Assembly: GCA_022820835.1 (NCBI GenBank)
Contig: JAJEET010000053.1
Coordinates: forward strand, 17,042 to 81,041
DNA length: 64,000 nucleotides
Direction: 5' to 3'
Source of the DNA: Candidatus Poribacteria bacterium
GTDB taxonomy: Bacteria; Poribacteria; WGA-4E; WGA-3G
Of the stretch, positions 61,301 through 64,000 are shown in pieces; the stretch's first letter is position 1; each line of letters begins with the position of its first letter. A program made the translations under genes and the position numbers. Below the pieces are notes generated by a model. It made no database searches. It was not told the DNA's origin and saw nothing but the letters and a program-made list of their open reading frames with translations.

Positions 61301-64000
61301 CCAACTCGATTGAGAAAGGCATCGGTTCAGGGTCTGTGAGTTCGAGTTTATTGGTTGCCACGGCACGTACCATGACAGAATTGCCTGCGCCAATCAATGC
61401 GTCAAAGTCAGTGACGTTCCAGGTGCCTTCAAAGTCTGCACCCATGACGGTGGCTTCACCGATGTTTGCCCAATTCCCACTTGCATCCATATATTGAAGC
61501 ATCACAGATATGATCGGGTGTTTTAGGTTTTCAACGGTACCGGATATCATCACATTTCCTGAATTTCTGTAGATGATGTCGGTTTTGTAAACTGGATCAA
61601 GCATACCATCATTGTCAAAGTCGCCGTGCGCTTGCGCCAACGTAATGGTTGCGCTGTCAATGTTGGTGGCTGGGTCAACGATTCTGAGTTGTGTTGGGGC
61701 AGTATGTGAACTGACATTGAAGAGATTATCAATACCCATTGCACGGATGCCGTAATCGCCTACAAAGACATCTTTACCAATTTGTGCCAGCATCATCACA
61801 TCATTATTCGGATCCCCGTAGGTGATCGGAATGTGGTTGATAAGCTCCACTGTTTCACCGAAGATATCAACGAGTAAGCTTACGGCTCCAGGATCCAACA
61901 GATCCTGACCTAAAAAATCACCCAACCCTTTAATTGCCGGGCCAAGCGTTGGATCGTTCTCTATAAATCCAAGCCCGAGCGGTGTTGCAAGAACGGGCAA
62001 CACTGAATTCACGAGGTCCAAGGTCAAGTTTTCAGTAGGCATTACCCCTAGGCCTGCAGCGGATAAATCCAACTCCTCAGGGAGCTCGCCTTGACGGACA
62101 AGTTGTGCTATGGTTTGTTCCCATACCGTTGAGGCGAGCATAGTTGCCTCAGGGGTCAACGGCATCCAAGTGTTGGGACGTTGCAGTGATGAATCACCCA
62201 AGTAGGGTGTTCCGTCTGGATTCAACCCAATTATTTGATAAAGGAGGTACCCCTCAGCTTGTGCGACATAATTACTGCGTCCTGGTCCGGGTATGCCAGT
62301 GACCTTCAAGGTAGCAGGACCTGGGTTCAAGACAGTAGCCACGTAAACGCCATCGGCGTTCTCATAAGCACTTGTGTTGTTGCCTGCAGTTATTGCGACA
62401 TCGGCTTCGGGTGCTTTGGTATCAACCGTGATATCGCTCCACATCTGATCCAACGGGTTCCCGTCTTCACCATAGACAACAGCACCGACGAAATAGTTGC
62501 CATCCTGAATATCATCAAATGAAGCAACCCAGAGCGATTGGGATTCCAGGTCAACTTTTGGAATACTGAAAACAGAAGACAACATCGGGTCGAATGCTTG
62601 CTCAAATCGCGTTGTCACTTTTTCAGCATTACCCAAGAGTATATTCTGAAGTTTCAACCGATCTTTTCCAAGCGCGTTGAGAAGTTCCTGTGCGGTAGGT
62701 AATGCACCGCTCCCTATGTTTGCGAGCAATGGTGCCACGGAACTGCCGAGAGCTATCCTGAAATTATCATCAAATAAAGCATCAAGAATTCCGCGATCTG
62801 CTAATTGGAGATTGCGTGGGTCTGGCATTGACCATTCGTTAATGGTATAAGTTTTCGTTGCGTTTAGGATATCTGATACTGTCGGGATACCATCTCCGCC
62901 AGATGCTTGTTCAAGCAATTCGGCGAGTTTTTGGCGATTCAGCGTCTCCAGCGTTAGCGGATTAGCAAGTTCAACATGATAATAATAAAAATTATTATCA
63001 TGTGTGACATCAACATCTATCATAGTTTCCCAAACAACGCCATTTAGACCGAATTTAGGTTGCATGGGATATCCAGTATAGCCCTCATTCAGATTATATG
63101 AGTGGTAAAGGGTAACATTTTGGAAAAGTTGTTCAAGTTCATCTTCCAAAGCGGGCCATGCTGGCAAGTTAGTCGCAGCCAATGTCTCCTCTAACCGGAA
63201 AGTGTGACTAATGAACTCTCCACGGATGACCGTCGGGTCGCCAACCAATTGACCTTCTGCTTGTAGCGTCCCATCACTGGAGCCAAATGTAACACTGGCG
63301 ACGTTTGTTGATGGCACACGTACGTAAAGGCTCAAGCTATTGCGAGTTAGATATTTGCGATTCGGATCCGTTGTGTCGCCCATCCTATCGTCATAGATAA
63401 GGTCAAGCGGCATCGGCATAATTGCGTTCCCAAAATTCTCGGCATCCAAACCCTGTGCCAAATCTTGCTCGGCTAATTTTTCAGCGAAAATTGGTACATT
63501 GTCGCTTGTTAAAATCTGCCGAATTTGATTTTTTGTGAGTGGAACTTCTTTTGGGATCAATTGGACCACCATCTCTACCAATTCGTCTTGCGTCTGCCCC
63601 GATAGAGTGGCTAAATCCTGGATAGAAAATCCTGTGGCTGCTCTGAGAAGATCCTGTAAAAATAGCCGTCCAGAGATTGGATTAAGCGAGAGTCCACCAA
63701 GCCGAGATTTGCCCGAAAGGGACGTGGGCGTTATTGGCTCAAACGGATCCGCCTGTCCTACCGGTGGTGGTTCAGGTGTTCCGGGATCCGGTGGTTCAGG
63801 TGTTCCGGTATCCGGTGGTTCCGGTGTTCCGGGATCCGGTGGTTCCGGTGTTCCGGGATCCGTTGGTTCAGGTGTTCGGGGATCCGGTGGTTCATGTGTT
63901 GCGGTATCAGTGCCTGAATCTTCTTTGGCTAACCTTGAGAGCTCTGAAATTCCTGCCCCAAGTTCCACACCCTTCAATCCGAGCAACGTCTGAGTTTTTT
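55371..64000 (-). CDS. Giant multi-domain surface protein with FlgD-like sorting tail, partial (5' end outside window)
   Basis: The frame is open to the right edge, and the TTG at 63986 is only the first internal candidate, so the true start lies beyond the window. At least 2870 residues are visible. After a Pro-rich linker with six 8-residue repeats of the PEPPDPGT type, there is a unique region (about 90-900). Then come four repeats of about 310 residues, each with VDNVDDV.P..PTN, a beta domain and PDSGAPQGT. Ig/cadherin-like domains follow, some with TxxPxxxxP strands. The last about 95 residues are a FlgD-Ig-like domain, LNYPNPFKDNTRISFTL, ending LALTR. It is likely an adhesin-like surface protein. 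Such tails mark cargo for export, so the PorV-like protein downstream fits. Confidence 0.85.
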   Translation of the reverse strand, partial: KTQTLLGLKGVELGAGISELSRLAKEDSGTDTATHEPPDPRTPEPTDPGTPEPPDPGTPEPPDTGTPEPPDPGTPEPPPVGQADPFEPITPTSLSGKSRLGGLSLNPISGRLFLQDLLRAATGFSIQDLATLSGQTQDELVEMVVQLIPKEVPLTKNQIRQILTSDNVPIFAEKLAEQDLAQGLDAENFGNAIMPMPLDLIYDDRMGDTTDPNRKYLTRNSLSLYVRVPSTNVASVTFGSSDGTLQAEGQLVGDPTVIRGEFISHTFRLEETLAATNLPAWPALEDELEQLFQNVTLYHSYNLNEGYTGYPMQPKFGLNGVVWETMIDVDVTHDNNFYYYHVELANPLTLETLNRQKLAELLEQASGGDGIPTVSDILNATKTYTINEWSMPDPRNLQLADRGILDALFDDNFRIALGSSVAPLLANIGSGALPTAQELLNALGKDRLKLQNILLGNAEKVTTRFEQAFDPMLSSVFSIPKVDLESQSLWVASFDDIQDGNYFVGAVVYGEDGNPLDQMWSDITVDTKAPEADVAITAGNNTSAYENADGVYVATVLNPGPATLKVTGIPGPGRSNYVAQAEGYLLYQIIGLNPDGTPYLGDSSLQRPNTWMPLTPEATMLASTVWEQTIAQLVRQGELPEELDLSAAGLGVMPTENLTLDLVNSVLPVLATPLGLGFIENDPTLGPAIKGLGDFLGQDLLDPGAVSLLVDIFGETVELINHIPITYGDPNNDVMMLAQIGKDVFVGDYGIRAMGIDNLFNVSSHTAPTQLRIVDPATNIDSATITLAQAHGDFDNDGMLDPVYKTDIIYRNSGNVMISGTVENLKHPIISVMLQYMDASGNWANIGEATVMGADFEGTWNVTDFDALIGAGNSVMVRAVATNKLELTDPEPMPFSIELDGGIYPPEVLNITVDEASITMRNPDSEAPQGMVTINATTLPQTGPETVKVRFVATLGDGEPIELGTVTREDGLVDAVQSAVDAAVEGADAPINTDETVWSLHLDTTTLEDTITKDSDAARGSGNDELYTVLPNDSNPYTIRAFAVSADETEWPSDATAMLSVDNVDDVGPLGPTNITVIADADGPVEADTQGVYTLRGLIDPHDSSVVSPVATLTIKPTAERKTYESVMLVSEPEIDPAVIIEGPEETAEGSGIFTVTIDVGALGIEGNGTYKLHALADDKFNNGQDGESPESTVLLKNYLRPDPAVFKIAKDLSTTDTNVDSGGPQGTFTFTGYTLEQNSPPIESIRLKAKRTSDSDTEWTTIGTGDASAPVDIDMADAALPSALDHLVDVADEGTTAGNRSVVAIGETYNAWAVTVDTRALGLEDTITKDSTGARAIDTHGAWDASLDDNPYEVRAFAVDASGKEWPSDATVMFSLDNVDDVAPLGPTNVSVTSVEATENSVFEDAGDGSFTVGGLVDKYDDAVASPVATFTIEPTARRETYDAVRFVPGVEGLVITDVTETADGVFELTVDVGTLADGETYLDNGTYMFYALAFDEFGNEQEDMSETDGSKISVMVTNTRRPVPQLLAFTVGDPTQTNPDSGAPQGTIALYGYTPEITSAPTNSVMFEVKRKNDTEWTEVGTASDTPEEVTAADDAKLAAATIADVADVPGGIVAKSDTYQRWMIEVDTTTLEDSITKDNPGARDHTKDDNMYMVRATASATADGSANLSAEGVTAMFSVDNVDDVAPLEPTNIVVTSVDGVDTVFETAEDDSFTVGGLVDKYDIEGVPSPVATFTITPVAERITYKSVKLTMYPEGALVGEITETAEGSGVFTVTVDVGILADRDTYLENGTYTFQALAYDGVMDVVDDEFGNVETPTDDSKVSVTVENSYRPAPEVLALAVDPESITKTNPDSGAPQGTITVHAYSHEISSPPTKAVRIEVKRPGDAEWIDAGTATDSMATTEVSDATLTDFVSDLANTAVSATEAGETEPVAINQTYQMWAIDVDTTTLEDTITADSEAARDASKDDNQYMVRAVPIEEADDFADPEASPNATAMFSVDNVDDVPPEGPTHIVAVSDVAGMITKNEDDSYTVGGIVDDTVPSPIAIFTTEQDAAVDPITYEGGSVNLVQTTADGTETVTMGEAGVLDTITIDVGMLENGTYMFHALTVDEFGNVQTDESPKITVHVLNFRVSDVSDLAVIAVDGTDVADAPTEPIPLRESVTVSFMVANGSLAAEELSGAVNGQSMPSESDEDPENTFTLLVEVGSLVDGVYTPDGVVTQRNGSVAFPLTTVNVDNTGPMVMIESPTDGEAVDSLPTFHASYHDGAGAGVDGETGSLALARLQPPDAVDVEVDQEALAKDDAALVYTRTERLAGGAYRVTVEVIDILGNVGSGSQEFVVNGTLPTVAIHSPASGQTFDHGQPLISGEFSGAGSVEVTTFTVNDDIVEPEVDGNQFSYTPEEALSNDNYVIVVEVTDADGNTARTTATFVVDIPEPPRDTTPPVISAVAPNGVIKDSDPNKLGAVVISAVVTDEQSAVSSVRYSVNGAAELPVPRVNITEGRITAPVDYEANGDGLYTVRLAATSEGGTTEITWTFTLMVDNVKPIITSITPSGTIRGGLPVISASANDESGVAEMSIVVRDSDGEEIDGETQDDGEDGVSGITRLDFNPADPLEEGVYTIEVRATDPYSNSSSSKGTFTVDFDTAAPIITMASPANNARLMYDEGEERRPTIAISYTDAESGIDVDSIRFVFNDNLITLTPQQKSASQVTYKPAQDLDPGQYSVKLEVSDRANQEGNVSDESDGAREANMAVYQFTFSVELNDGPILAARPLNYPNPFKDNTRISFTLARQATVSIVIYDATLRPVRVLVDNQVFDAGNYTRKDNGSDAIGWDGKSSSGEDLARGIYFCEIIVADGFEPEYAILKLALTR
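57590..61290 (-). repeat. Four internal repeats of about 930 bp in the giant gene
   Basis: The codons for VDNVDDV recur at about 57970, 58935, 59850 and 60805 (spacing about 965, 915 and 955 bases), and those for PDSGAPQGT at about 58420, 59370, 60330 and 61220. DNA identity is high enough in short blocks (e.g. around ACATTGTCAACCGAGAACAT) to be seen by eye, so the repeats are fairly recent. Confidence 0.75.
63760..63910 (-). repeat. 24-bp tandem repeats encoding PEPPDPGT
   Basis: About six imperfect 24-base units carrying GGATCCGGTGGTTC and GGTGTTCC encode a Pro/Gly/Glu-rich linker near the visible start of the giant protein. Variants (PDTGT, PTDPGT, PDPRT) suggest slippage followed by point changes. 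Repeat number could vary between cells. Confidence 0.75.

Noticed and set aside
63760..63910. Short tandem units that could be read as a CRISPR array
   Set aside because: They are contiguous 24-base units without spacers and encode a Pro-rich linker.

Overview
The window looks like a piece of an uncultured marine or sponge-associated bacterium, most likely of the Candidatus Poribacteria type. This is inferred from the content: four formylglycine-type sulfatases, two phytanoyl-CoA dioxygenase (PhyH) proteins, Gfo/Idh/MocA and zinc alcohol dehydrogenases, ThuA and gluconolactonase-type proteins, a DUF1592/DUF1552 pair with cytochrome and Tat signatures of the planctomycete kind, CRTAC1/ankyrin and TPR proteins, and the C-terminal tail motif PNYPNPFNPETWIPYQL. 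No rRNA or tRNA gene was seen. Promoters are mostly sigma70-like, with a TTGACN box, a 17-18 bp spacer and an AT-rich -10 box.

Layout. 1-593: 3' part of an Ldh_2 dehydrogenase gene. 1009-8024 (+): DUF1592 cytochrome protein, a HExxH lipoprotein, an orphan sorting-like tail, a MITE-like element, a truncated addiction-module antidote overlapping a Tat-exported SMP-30 protein, and a DUF1552 protein. 8025-8793: gene-free, with a terminator and a mosaic of short repeats. 14843-8794 (-): four-gene operon of TPR, SUMF1, FG-GAP/ankyrin and a large membrane protein. 15082-20126: small membrane protein, alcohol dehydrogenase, Gfo/Idh/MocA, a secreted hypothetical protein and a sulfatase.

30421-20213 (-) is the most interesting region. 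It is a ten-kilobase cluster in two transcription units. The first encodes a small interrupted ORF, a GNAT/tRNA-guanine-transglycosylase (TGT) fusion, a 274-residue protein, a 1320-residue ATPase with a coiled-coil tail and a small ATPase. The second encodes a two-TM protein, a PglZ-domain protein and a HerA-type ATPase. I read it as a candidate DNA-modification and defence system related in concept to the Dpd (7-deazaguanine in DNA) islands but with PglZ and HerA. A MITE-like element lies next to it.

30663-33770: ThuA, alcohol dehydrogenase and Gfo/Idh/MocA genes. 33893-37757: three tandem paralogues joining an RDD membrane domain to a PspA/IM30-like coiled coil, with a small gene between copies two and three. 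37796-44637: sulfatase, PhyH, sulfatase and lactonase genes on + and a fourth sulfatase on -, probably for breakdown of sulfated glycans or their sugars. 44756-53353: CDP-alcohol phosphatidyltransferase, TPR/DUF3857/transglutaminase lipoprotein, MazG-like, PhyH, a lipoprotein, MetE-like, a TSUP transporter and small genes. 54283-53417, 55294-54296 and 64000-55371 (-): a LysM coiled-coil protein, a PorV-like outer-membrane protein and a giant multi-domain surface protein whose 5' end lies outside the window.
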